A stretch of DNA of 64,000 nt from Salinisphaera sp963835375 (GTDB lineage Bacteria; Pseudomonadota; Gammaproteobacteria; Nevskiales; Salinisphaeraceae). Positions 8,338 to 16,380 of the stretch are shown piece by piece; the stretch's first letter is position 1; each line of letters starts with the position of its first letter. Under the pieces are notes generated by a model that was given only the letters and a program-made list of their open reading frames with translations, did not search any database and was not told where the DNA came from. The stretch spans positions 1 through 64,000 of the forward strand of contig CAWIGB010000038.1 in NCBI GenBank assembly GCA_963835375.1, in the 5' to 3' direction. The position numbers and the translations under genes are program-made.

Positions 8338-9051
8338 TCAACCGCCGGCGCCGAGCAGTTCCTTCTGCAGGTTTTCGTCGTGGAGGAGCGTGTCGGCGTC
8401 GTCCTCGCGCACGATGCGCCCGGTTTCGATGAGATAGGCCCGGTGGGCCACCTGCAGGCTCAGATGCGCGTTCTGCTCGACCAGCAGAACGGTCACACCG
8501 CGGGCGTTGATGTCGCGGATGGTCTGGAACACCTGCTTGACGATCACCGGTGCCAGGCCCAGCGAGGGCTCGTCGAGCATCAGGATCACCGGGTCGGCCA
8601 TCAGCCCACGCCCGATGGCCACCATCTGCTGCTGGCCGCCGCTGAGCGACCAGCTGAGCTGGCTGTAGAGCGCTTTAAGATCAGGAAAGATCTCAAGCAC
8701 ATAATCGAGCCGATCGTTCAGGTCGGACTTCGAAATCTTCTGGTTCGAGGTGCCCATCACCAGGTTTTCTCTAACCGTGAGCCCTGGAAAGAGGCGTCGG
8801 CCTTCGGGGACGTGCACGATGCGCCGCTGGGCGATCTTTTCCGGCGACAGCCGATCGATGCGTTCGTCCTGGAAATGAATCGTGCCATCCTGGGCGCGCA
8901 GCAGGCCGGATATGGTTTTCAGCGTGGTGCTCTTGCCAGCACCGTTGACGCCCAGCAGCGCGACGACCTCGCCCTGGCCGACTTCCAGCGAGACATCGCT
9001 GATCGCCTGCACCTTGCCGTAGCGCGCGCTGATATTGTCGACTTTAAGCAT
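8338..9051 (-). CDS. livF: Branched-chain amino-acid type ABC transporter ATPase LivF
   Basis: A 237-residue ATPase of the HAAT (LIV) importer. Walker A is GVNGAGKSTT near residue 35, the signature is SLSGGQQQMVAIGRGL and Walker B is ILMLDEPSLGL. The length matches LivF. Its start overlaps the end of the upstream livM-livG fusion by 8 bp. It is the last gene of an operon running from the DeoR regulator at 15107. The substrate may be a branched-chain amino acid or another small carboxylate, because LIV systems are diverse. Confidence 0.93.
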   Translation of the reverse strand: MLKVDNISARYGKVQAISDVSLEVGQGEVVALLGVNGAGKSTTLKTISGLLRAQDGTIHFQDERIDRLSPEKIAQRRIVHVPEGRRLFPGLTVRENLVMGTSNQKISKSDLNDRLDYVLEIFPDLKALYSQLSWSLSGGQQQMVAIGRGLMADPVILMLDEPSLGLAPVIVKQVFQTIRDINARGVTVLLVEQNAHLSLQVAHRAYLIETGRIVREDDADTLLHDENLQKELLGAGG

Positions 9052-10840
9052 CTTCGATCTCGCCGCCCAGATAGGCTTGTATGACTGCCGGGTCCTTGAG
9101 TACGTCGGTGACCGAGCCTTGGCTGATCAGCCGGCCGTAGTCCATGACGTACAGATAGGTCGCCACCTTCGAAACGAAGGACATATCGTGTTCGATCAGC
9201 AGGATGGTGATGCCCATGTCGCTGATCGTGCGCAGGATGCCGGACAGCCGGTTTTTTTCTTCGCGGTTCATGCCGGCCACGGGCTCGTCCAGCAGCAGGA
9301 TCTCCGGGTCGCTGATGATTGCGCGCGCGATCTCCACGACGCGCTGTTCGCCGTAGGCCAGGTTCTTGGCCTTCTCGTGGAAGCGCTCGAAGCCCAGTAG
9401 CAACAGTGTCTGCTTGGCTTTTTCCTCGGCCCGGCGTTCCTCGCGCAGGCCCTTGGGCCGCAGCAGCAGGGTGCCGGCCACGCCGACCGTGGCCTTGGGG
9501 TAGAAGCCGATGGCCACGTTCTCCAGCACCGACAGTTCGGGAAACAGCCGGATATTCTGGAACGTGCGCGACATGCCGAGGCGGCTGATCCGGTGGGCGC
9601 TACGGTTGACGATATCGTGGCCGCAGAGACGGATATCGCCTCGAGTAGCCTTGTAGATGCCGCTCATGGTGTTCAGCACGGTGGTCTTCCCTGAGCCATT
9701 GGGCCCGATCAGCACCACGACGTCGCCGCGCCGGACGGTGATGTCCACGCCTTGAACCGCTTTCACGCCGCCGAAATATTTGTGGAGATCGGCAATCTCG
9801 AGGACGACTTCATCGCTGCGCGGGCCGCGCTCGCGGGCGTGCGCTTCATCGGCGGCCGGCGCAGCCGTGCGCGTCTCGTCGCGCGGTGGGAACAGGCGGC
9901 GCCACCCCCATTCGGCGCCGCTGGCGATCGAGCCGTAGATGCCCTTGGGCATGAACAGGATGATCACCACCACCGCCAGGCCGTATACGGCGATGTAGTA
10001 GCCCTGCAGGAAACGCAGCATCTCGGGCAGGAAGGTGAGCAGGGTCGCGCCGAGAATCGAGCCGACGATTGATTCCTGGCCGCCGATCAGCACCATCGCG
10101 AAGAACGTCACCGACTGGTTGAACGTATAAACATTCGGGCTGATGTACATCGAGCCGGAGGCATAGAACACACCGCCGAGCCCGGCCAGCCCCGCGCAGA
10201 CCGAAAACGCCAGGATCTTGGCCGCGGTCACGCTGATGCCGCTGGTCGAGGCTGCGATCTCGTCTTCGCGCAGGGCCAGCAGGGTGCTGCCGATCATCGA
10301 ATAACGCAGCCGGTAGACGATGAATGCCGCTAGCGCAATGAAAGCCAGCGTGAGCCAGTAGAAATTCTGGTCTGAAAGGAAGTTCATGCCGAACAGGGTC
10401 GGCCGCGGGATGCCGGCGATGCCATCGGAGCCGCCGGTGAAGTCCCAGTTGCTGAGCACGAGATTGGTGATGATCTGAAAGCCGATCGTCACCAGGGCCA
10501 GGTAATGGGTACGCAGCCGCAGCACGAGCACGCCGATCAGCGCGCCGAAGATCAATGCGATCACCACCGCGCCTAGGAGCGACAACCAGAAGTTCACACC
10601 GTACGTCACGGCCAGGATCGAGAATGCGTAGGAGCCAATGCCGAAGAACGCGGCCTGGGCCAGCGAAACCTGGCCGGCATAGCCGAGCAGCACCGTCAGC
10701 CCGAGCGCCGCGATCGCATAGGAGCCCGACAGGATCATCAGCGTCAGATAGTAGGAGCCGCCGCGACCCTCGGGCAGGAAGAAGGGCACCGCCGCGAACA
10801 CGACCAACAGCGGCGCGAATTTCAGGAATTGTTTGATCAT
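9044..10840 (-). CDS. Fused LivM permease - LivG ATPase of LIV-type ABC transporter
   Basis: A single 598-residue frame combining permease and ATPase. Residues 1 to about 320 are LivM-like, with LLGYAGQVSLAQAAFFGIGSY and roughly nine membrane spans. After a charged linker rich in Arg, Ala and Asp (about 325-355) comes a LivG domain with Walker A GPNGSGKTT, LAYGEQRVVEIARAI as signature and LLLDEPVAGMN as Walker B. The start chosen is ATG 10840 (MIKQFLKFAPLL); the open frame extends further upstream, but only through the repeat element. LivM-LivG fusions occur in other proteobacteria. The frame shows no indel across the junction, so the fusion looks genuine. Confidence 0.9.
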   Translation of the reverse strand: MIKQFLKFAPLLVVFAAVPFFLPEGRGGSYYLTLMILSGSYAIAALGLTVLLGYAGQVSLAQAAFFGIGSYAFSILAVTYGVNFWLSLLGAVVIALIFGALIGVLVLRLRTHYLALVTIGFQIITNLVLSNWDFTGGSDGIAGIPRPTLFGMNFLSDQNFYWLTLAFIALAAFIVYRLRYSMIGSTLLALREDEIAASTSGISVTAAKILAFSVCAGLAGLGGVFYASGSMYISPNVYTFNQSVTFFAMVLIGGQESIVGSILGATLLTFLPEMLRFLQGYYIAVYGLAVVVIILFMPKGIYGSIASGAEWGWRRLFPPRDETRTAAPAADEAHARERGPRSDEVVLEIADLHKYFGGVKAVQGVDITVRRGDVVVLIGPNGSGKTTVLNTMSGIYKATRGDIRLCGHDIVNRSAHRISRLGMSRTFQNIRLFPELSVLENVAIGFYPKATVGVAGTLLLRPKGLREERRAEEKAKQTLLLLGFERFHEKAKNLAYGEQRVVEIARAIISDPEILLLDEPVAGMNREEKNRLSGILRTISDMGITILLIEHDMSFVSKVATYLYVMDYGRLISQGSVTDVLKDPAVIQAYLGGEIEDA

Positions 10841-10861
10841 GTCAGTGCTTTGCGTTCGCTG

Positions 10862-11127
10862 GGGCCTGTTGATGTGTCGTACGAGCGCCGCGTTGGCGTC
10901 CGCAAATCGTGTCCGGCAAGGCGCGAGCCGCCGTGTCGTGGCGTGCCACGGCCAAGGCTTGCAACGCGGCCGGGCACGATTTGCGGCCCAACCCTTCGGG
11001 ACAAGCGCTGTTTGCGGCAATCCAGCGTTGTAGCGCGCTTGCGCAGAATGACTGCGCGGCGCGCACTACGCCTCGTCTTGCCGCAAACAGCGCTTGGCGC
11101 GGACTCGTATGACGCATGAACAGGCCC
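10862..11127. repeat. Nested inverted-repeat element between livH and livMG
   Basis: Three nested sets of inverted repeats fill the gap inside the operon. The outer arms 10862-10885 and 11104-11127 pair over 24 bp with 3 mismatches and start with GGGCCTGTT. A second pair, 10900-10917 and 10969-10986 (CCGCAAATCGTG-CCGGC), has 1 mismatch. A third, 11002-11020 and 11078-11096 (CAAGCGCTGTTTGCGGCAA), is perfect over 19 bp. Each inner pair encloses a further small hairpin, for example GTGGC-GT-GCCAC near 10940. No gene is supported inside. The outer arm abuts the livH stop codon. It resembles a mobile interspersed element or a cruciform-forming repeat. Confidence 0.85.
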
Positions 11128-12008
11128 TAGACCTTTTCCGAAGTCTTTTCGCCGAACAGCCCGTAAGGCCGGAAAACCAGAAAGACGATGAGGACGATGA
11201 AGGCGAAGGCATCCCGATAGGAGCCCGAGATATAAGTCGCGCCGTAGGTTTCGACCAGACCGATGATCAGCCCGCCGATGATCGAGCCGCGTACGCTGCT
11301 GAAGCCGCCGACGACCGCCGCGGCGAACGCCTTGAGCGCGATCGAGGCGCCCATCGTGGTGGTGACGTTGAACACCGGGGCCACTAGTATCCCCGCCAGG
11401 CCGCCGGTACCGGCGCTGATCGCGAACACGAGTGCGGCGATCCATGCCGTCCGGATACCCATCAGGCGGGCGGTATCCGGGTCTTGGGCCGTGGCCTGCA
11501 TCTGCAGCCCGGTCTTGGTCTTTTCGAGAAACCAGTTGAGCAGCACCACCAGCAGGGCGGTGATCACGATGATCGCCAGATACTGGGAATACAGCGTGAT
11601 GCCGCCGATGTTCACGGTTTGCACGCTGAACATGCCCGGTACCTGGTAGGGCACGGCGCCGTAGATAATCAGGTAGAGCTGTTCGATGAAGATCGAGGCG
11701 CCGACGGTGGCGATCAGGATGGGCACGAAACTGCGTGGCCGGTTCTTCACGGGCTGGTAGAGCACCATCTGGAAGACCACACCGGCGATGCCGGCGAAGA
11801 TCACGCTGAGCACGAACGCCAGCCACCAAGGCATGCCCCAGCTCAGCACGCAGGTCGCCATGAAATAGGCGCCGATCATGGCGAAGTCGCCCTGGGCGAA
11901 ATTGACCACGTCCACCGTGGTGTAGATCAGCACGAAGCCGAGCGCGACCAGCGCATAGATACTGCCGATCGCCAGACCGGTCACGGTCAGCTGTATGAAC
12001 TCTTGCAT
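11127..12008 (-). CDS. livH: LIV-type ABC transporter permease LivH
   Basis: A 293-residue permease of the HAAT importer. The N-terminus TGLAIGSIYALVALGFVLIY and the following VVNFAQGDFAMIGAYF are classical LivH motifs, and about eight membrane segments follow. The length is typical. It lies 60 bp downstream of the binding-protein gene and is separated from livMG by a repeat element, which may reduce expression of the distal genes or stabilise the upstream mRNA. Confidence 0.93.
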   Translation of the reverse strand: MQEFIQLTVTGLAIGSIYALVALGFVLIYTTVDVVNFAQGDFAMIGAYFMATCVLSWGMPWWLAFVLSVIFAGIAGVVFQMVLYQPVKNRPRSFVPILIATVGASIFIEQLYLIIYGAVPYQVPGMFSVQTVNIGGITLYSQYLAIIVITALLVVLLNWFLEKTKTGLQMQATAQDPDTARLMGIRTAWIAALVFAISAGTGGLAGILVAPVFNVTTTMGASIALKAFAAAVVGGFSSVRGSIIGGLIIGLVETYGATYISGSYRDAFAFIVLIVFLVFRPYGLFGEKTSEKV

Positions 12009-12068
12009 CGGATGTCGCCGTTGGCAGAAGGGACGGCGCCCGCGACCGGGCGGGCGCCGGAGCGAGGC

Positions 12069-13229
12069 CTACTTCTTGGCGTCGAAGTTGACGTACTTGA
12101 CGACGTGGACCTGGCCGTCGTCGATCTTGACCACGTTCAGCCCGTGCAGGCCGTCGCCGTTCTTGTCGAAGTTGTAGGTGCCGACCACGCCTTGATAGCC
12201 CTTGACGTCGTGGCGCAGGCCCTGCTGGATCTGGGTGGTCTTGTTGCCGTCCTTGCCGATCACCTTGGCCAGCACATTGACCGCGTCATAGACCCAGGCG
12301 GCATAGAGATCGGCCTGCTCGTTGTATTTCTTCTTGTAGGCGGCCGAGAACTGCTTGGCGGCGTCGTTGCCGTCGTTGACGAAACCGGTGACCGCATACT
12401 TGCCGTTGGCGGCGTCACCCGCCAGCTGGATGGTGACGGCCGTCGCGGTCGAGGCCGAGCCGATCAGCTGGGTGTTCAGACCCATGCGGCTGAACTGCTT
12501 GAGCATCTGGCCCTCGTCCTCGGAGTCGGTCATGTAGGTTTCGACCGTGTCCGCGCCCGAGCTCTTGATGTTGGCCAGATACGAGGTGTAGTCCTTGGTG
12601 CCGGTGGTATAACCCTGATCGGTGACGACCTCGGCACCGTCGGCCTTGAGGGCTTTCTGCAGCAGGCGGTTGCCGGCGGCGCCGAAGGCATCGGTGTCGT
12701 ACAGGATCGCGACCTTCTTGGCCTGCATCTCGTTGGTGGAGTATTTGGCCATCACCTTCGAGGCATAGTTGTCGTTGGGCCGGAACCGGAATACCCACTG
12801 GTTGCCTTCGTGGGTGAGTTCCGGGTCCGTACCGCCGATCATGGTCGGAATCTTGTAGCGGCTGATGTAGGGCAGGGTGGCCTTGACGATGGTGCTGCGG
12901 ATCGAACCGATGATGGCGTTGATCTCGGTATCCGAAGCCAGTTTCTGATAGGCCGATACGCCCGCCTGATTGCTGCCACGGTCATCCTGGACCACCAGCT
13001 GCAGCTTCTTGCCGTTCACGCCGCCGTTGGCATTGATCTGTGCGACGGCGAGCTTGGCGCCGTCCACCTTGTGGTGGCCGCTCAAGGCGGCGTTGCCGGT
13101 CAGATCGGCGATCAGCCCGATCTTTATCGTGTCCGAATCAGCGGCCTGGGCCTGGCCGGCGCAGGCCGAAGCCAAGGCCAGGCCGAGAACAGCCGTGCTG
13201 CGGCCGAGCGATTTAGCGGAATACTTCAT
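12069..13229 (-). CDS. LIV-type ABC transporter periplasmic binding protein
   Basis: A 386-residue Peripla_BP_6 (LivK-like) protein. It has a Sec-type signal peptide (MKYSAKSLGRSTAVLGLALA) with probable cleavage after GQAQA. The mature domain begins DTIKIGLIADLTGNAALSG and continues with the typical VVQDDRGSNQAG region. It is the most highly expressed type of component and comes first among the transporter genes. LIV-type binding proteins bind amino acids, amides, urea or aromatic and short-chain acids; the ligand here is unknown. Confidence 0.9.
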   Translation of the reverse strand: MKYSAKSLGRSTAVLGLALASACAGQAQAADSDTIKIGLIADLTGNAALSGHHKVDGAKLAVAQINANGGVNGKKLQLVVQDDRGSNQAGVSAYQKLASDTEINAIIGSIRSTIVKATLPYISRYKIPTMIGGTDPELTHEGNQWVFRFRPNDNYASKVMAKYSTNEMQAKKVAILYDTDAFGAAGNRLLQKALKADGAEVVTDQGYTTGTKDYTSYLANIKSSGADTVETYMTDSEDEGQMLKQFSRMGLNTQLIGSASTATAVTIQLAGDAANGKYAVTGFVNDGNDAAKQFSAAYKKKYNEQADLYAAWVYDAVNVLAKVIGKDGNKTTQIQQGLRHDVKGYQGVVGTYNFDKNGDGLHGLNVVKIDDGQVHVVKYVNFDAKK

Positions 13230-13294
13230 GGGTGGTCTCCTCCGGGTGCCGGCGGTTGCTGTCGGCTTGTTGTATTGATCGTTGATGTTCTCGT

Positions 13295-14215
13295 TCAGCG
13301 CCGTTTGTCGGCGGCCATGCGCATGAGCTGGCTGTCGCGCCAGGCCATGCGCTCGTCGCGCTCGTCGACGGGCAGGGCCGCCTGGCGCTCTCTTTCGACC
13401 TGATCGAGCAGCGCTTCGCTGTAGCCGCGGGCCGAGGCCTGCTGTGCGATCTCGTGATAGAGCGGGCCATAGCGGCCCATGTAGTCGCGTACCCCGCCGG
13501 GGGCGTTCAGGTCGATCGTCTCCATCGGCCCCATGAAGCTCCAGCGCGCCCCCAGGCCGTCCTTGACGGCCTTGTCCAGATCGTCGCTGCTTACATAGCC
13601 ATCCTCGATCAGCGCGAACGCCTCGTTGAGCAGCGCGCCCTGCAGGCGATTGACGATGAAGCCGGCGATCTCGCGCTCCAGCACGATCGGCGTCTGGCCG
13701 GTGCCTTCGAGCAGTTCGCGGGTGCGCTCGACGACCTTCGGGTCGGTCCAGGGGGCCGGCACGATCTCCACCAGGCGGATCAGCGACGGCGGATTGAGGG
13801 GGTGCGAGACCAGGCAGCGCTCGCGGTGCGCGAGATCTTCGGTGAAGTGCGAGGCCGCGATACCCGACGTCGAGCTGGCGAGGATGGTCGGCGGCGCGGC
13901 GGCTTCGTCGAGGGCAGCGAATATGGCCCGCTTCGCCTCGACCGTCTCGGGCACGTTCTCCTGCACGTAGACCGCGCCGTCCAGCGCATCGGCCAGGTCG
14001 CCGGTCGGCCGAATGCGGGCTGCGATCGTTTCTGACGGCTCGTCGACGATGGCGTTGCGCTTCAATTCCTCGAGCGTCCGGCGGATGCTGGCGGGTGCCT
14101 GTTCGAGCGCGCCCGCCTGGCTGTCGTAAAGGGCGACCTCGTGGCCAGCCCGGGCGAACACGATCGACCAGCCGCGCCCCACAAGGCCAGCGCCGATGAT
14201 GGCTATCTTGCTCAC
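13295..14215 (-). CDS. 3-hydroxyacyl-CoA dehydrogenase-family oxidoreductase (gulonate/carnitine dehydrogenase type)
   Basis: A 306-residue NAD-dependent dehydrogenase. The start is GTG 14215, supported by an AAGGAG ribosome-binding site 5 bp upstream. The Rossmann motif IAIIGAGLVGRGW opens the protein. The catalytic histidine sits in VSHPLNPP, and IAGFIVNRLQ follows at the expected distance. The short single-module length matches lambda-crystallin/L-gulonate 3-dehydrogenase and L-carnitine dehydrogenase rather than fatty-acid oxidation enzymes. It sits between a DeoR regulator and a LIV transporter, so it probably oxidises the 3-hydroxy acid that is imported. A related paralogue lies at 45761. 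Confidence 0.85.
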   Translation of the reverse strand: MSKIAIIGAGLVGRGWSIVFARAGHEVALYDSQAGALEQAPASIRRTLEELKRNAIVDEPSETIAARIRPTGDLADALDGAVYVQENVPETVEAKRAIFAALDEAAAPPTILASSTSGIAASHFTEDLAHRERCLVSHPLNPPSLIRLVEIVPAPWTDPKVVERTRELLEGTGQTPIVLEREIAGFIVNRLQGALLNEAFALIEDGYVSSDDLDKAVKDGLGARWSFMGPMETIDLNAPGGVRDYMGRYGPLYHEIAQQASARGYSEALLDQVERERQAALPVDERDERMAWRDSQLMRMAADKRR

Positions 14216-14294
14216 GCTATCTCCTTGGACGAGTAAACGATGACGAGCGACCGCCACCCGCGGCCGCGCGTAATGGAATGTCCCGGCACCGGGA

Positions 14295-15107
14295 TCACCG
14301 GGCCGACCTCGCGGCTTCGATTGCCGCCAGCGCTGCGGTGTCCGGCTCGACCGTCTCGATCTCGACGCCGCTTTCGACGATGCTCCGGCGAGCGGGGGCG
14401 GCCAGGCCGGAGTCGGTGAGGATCAGGTCGAAGTCTTCCAGCGCACAGGCGCGGAACATGCCGAATCGGCCGTATTTGGAGCTGTCGGCCACCAGCACAC
14501 GCTTCGACGCGATGCTGAGCAGCTGCTGCTTGATCAGGATCTTGGATTCGTTGGGCGTGGTCACGCCGCGGCCGAGATGCCAGGAGCTACTGCTGAGAAA
14601 CGCGATGTCGACATTGACATGGCGCAGGAATTCGACCACTGACGGGCCGACGGTGGAATAGTTCTCGTGGCTGACCCGGCCGCCGGCATGGAACAGCTCG
14701 ATCTGCGGATAGTTCGCCAGGAGGGTAGTGATGCGGAAATTGTTGGTCACCACCGACAGGTTCTGGTGCTCGGTGAGCAGGCGCGCGATCTCGTAGGTCG
14801 TGGTTCCGGCGTCGAGATACACGGCCAAACCGTCATGGATCATTGCGGCCGCGCGTCGGGCGATGGCCTGCTTCTCGACGATCCGCGCCGAGATCTTTTC
14901 GTGCCAGCCCGGCTCGTGGCGGAAGTTGGCGGCCAGACGCACGCCGCCGGATACCGCCAGCACCCGGCCCTGCTGTTCGAGGCGCTGGATGTCGCGCCGC
15001 ACCGTCATATGCGATACGCCGAGCAGCTCGGTGAGTTCGTTGATACCCAGCACCGGCTGTTCGCCGAGCAGCTGGATCAGGTAATCGCGTCGTTTGGTCG
15101 GTATCAA
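14295..15107 (-). CDS. DeoR-family transcriptional regulator
   Basis: A 270-residue regulator. The N-terminal HTH_DeoR domain spans residues 4-60, with LLGVSHMTVRRDIQRLEQQG as recognition region. The DeoRC sensor domain follows, with LDAGTTTYEIARLL and VVTNN, the phosphosugar-isomerase-like fold that usually senses phosphorylated sugars. It is the first gene of the operon leading to the dehydrogenase and LIV transporter, 79 bp upstream of the former, and probably represses its own operon. A DeoR regulator with a LIV-type transporter is an uncommon pairing. Confidence 0.9.
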   Translation of the reverse strand: MIPTKRRDYLIQLLGEQPVLGINELTELLGVSHMTVRRDIQRLEQQGRVLAVSGGVRLAANFRHEPGWHEKISARIVEKQAIARRAAAMIHDGLAVYLDAGTTTYEIARLLTEHQNLSVVTNNFRITTLLANYPQIELFHAGGRVSHENYSTVGPSVVEFLRHVNVDIAFLSSSSWHLGRGVTTPNESKILIKQQLLSIASKRVLVADSSKYGRFGMFRACALEDFDLILTDSGLAAPARRSIVESGVEIETVEPDTAALAAIEAARSAR

Positions 15108-15171
15108 GCCAAGTCCAGCCGAATCGGCCCGGCAAGGGCGGAGGAGCCCGCGGGCTTATCTCGAAACAGAA

Positions 15172-15207
15172 GTTATTTCTTGTGAAAAAATAACGTTATC
15201 TAACGTT
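15172..15207. promoter_or_regulatory. Candidate DeoR operator and promoter region
   Basis: This AT-rich island, unusual for the surrounding DNA, lies 65-100 bp upstream of the DeoR start. It contains an inverted repeat GTTATTT-N9-AAATAAC (15172-15194) and two copies of TAACGTT at 15191-15197 and 15201-15207, spaced by 10 bp, one helical turn. The rest of the 406-bp gap (15108-15513) holds no convincing gene. The repeats suggest the autoregulatory site of the DeoR repressor. Confidence 0.45.
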
Positions 15208-15513
15208 TTCGAGCATGGGCCGGCGGCCGGCGAAAGGCAACGCCGATGGCTCTATTCTTTGGTAGTACTACGAACGCCATATCCGTATCTTCAGGGCGGC
15301 GCCCGTTTCAGGCGAGACCAGCCCGGCGCGGCGCTCCCTGATTGTTAAAATGTGTTATGCGCCGGGATTCGACAGCCGCGCTCTATGGCGCGCCGGTGGG
15401 GCGCGAACGATGCGGATAGTGCGAACGTTGGCAGGCCTCGAGGCAGCGCCCGGCTGCAGCACGGCCGATATTGCTAGCGCGGGGAAACAGCGAGGCGTCG
15501 GGAAGGGGCTGCC

Positions 15514-16257
15514 TCAGCCGCGACCGACGAAGGGCATCTTGGTGGCCATGACGGTCATGAACTGGACGTTGGCCTCGGCGGGCAGGCCGGCCATGAACAC
15601 CACCGAGCGGGCGACGTTGTCGACATCCATGACCGCTTCGACCGCGGTCGAGCCATCGGCCTGGGGGACGCCGCGCTGCATCTGTTCGGCCATGTCGGTG
15701 GCGGCGTTGCCGATATCGATCTGGCCGCAGGCGATGTCGTGGGCCCGCCCGTCCAGAGAGATCGATTTGGTCAGACCGGTGATGGCGTGCTTGGTGGCCG
15801 TATAGGCCGCCGAACCGGGGCGCGGCGAATGCGCGGAAATCGAGCCGTTGTTGATGATGCGGCCGCCGCGCGGGTTCTGGTCGCGCATCAGCCGGAAGGC
15901 AGCCTGGGCGCACAGGAACGAGCCGGTGAGGTTCACGTCCACCACCGCGCGCCAGTCGGCCTCGGCGACGTCGGCGAAGTCGCCGTTCGCGCTATTGATG
16001 CCGGCATTGTTGAACAGCACGTCCAGCCGGCCGAAATGGGCCTCGATGCGGGCGAACAGCGCGGTGACCGAGTCGGCCCGGCTCACGTCGGTCGGGATCG
16101 CCAGGGCGGGGCCGTCCAGTTCGGCGGCCAGCTCCGCCAGCGGTGCCTCGCGGCGGCCGGCGAGCGCCAGCTGATAGCCTTCGCGCGCCAGCGCCCGGGC
16201 GCATGCCTTGCCGATACCGCTGCCTGCGCCCGTGATCAGGGCCACCTTTGCCGTCAT
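15514..16257 (-). CDS. Short-chain dehydrogenase/reductase (SDR)
   Basis: A 247-residue classical SDR. The cofactor-binding motif is TGAGSGIGKA near residue 10, the structural NNAG motif occurs in LFNNAGINSA and the catalytic Ser-Tyr-Lys set is visible as NNGSIS and YTATK. An Arg-rich turn after the second strand (LAGRRE) suggests NADP preference. The substrate is unknown. It lies between the DeoR operon and purH, on the same strand as both but with sizeable gaps, so it is probably transcribed on its own. Confidence 0.88.
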   Translation of the reverse strand: MTAKVALITGAGSGIGKACARALAREGYQLALAGRREAPLAELAAELDGPALAIPTDVSRADSVTALFARIEAHFGRLDVLFNNAGINSANGDFADVAEADWRAVVDVNLTGSFLCAQAAFRLMRDQNPRGGRIINNGSISAHSPRPGSAAYTATKHAITGLTKSISLDGRAHDIACGQIDIGNAATDMAEQMQRGVPQADGSTAVEAVMDVDNVARSVVFMAGLPAEANVQFMTVMATKMPFVGRG

Positions 16258-16380
16258 GTCTGCTGCCTCTTTTCGCGTTGGTCCGCCCGGCTTTTGCCGG
16301 GAAAGTGCCGATCCACGATCGACCTCAACGATACCGAAATCACCGGCGTGCGTCCGCCGGGCAGGCGGCCCCGTTATGGC

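Noticed and set aside
11484..13403. A 639-residue open frame on the plus strand opposite livH/livK
   Set aside because: It is the antisense shadow of two well-conserved genes, a common effect of high GC content; its composition is His/Asp/Gly-rich with no recognisable domain.
16286..16301. Hairpin CCCGGC-TTTT-GCCGGG near purH as a terminator
   Set aside because: No T-run follows the stem on either strand.
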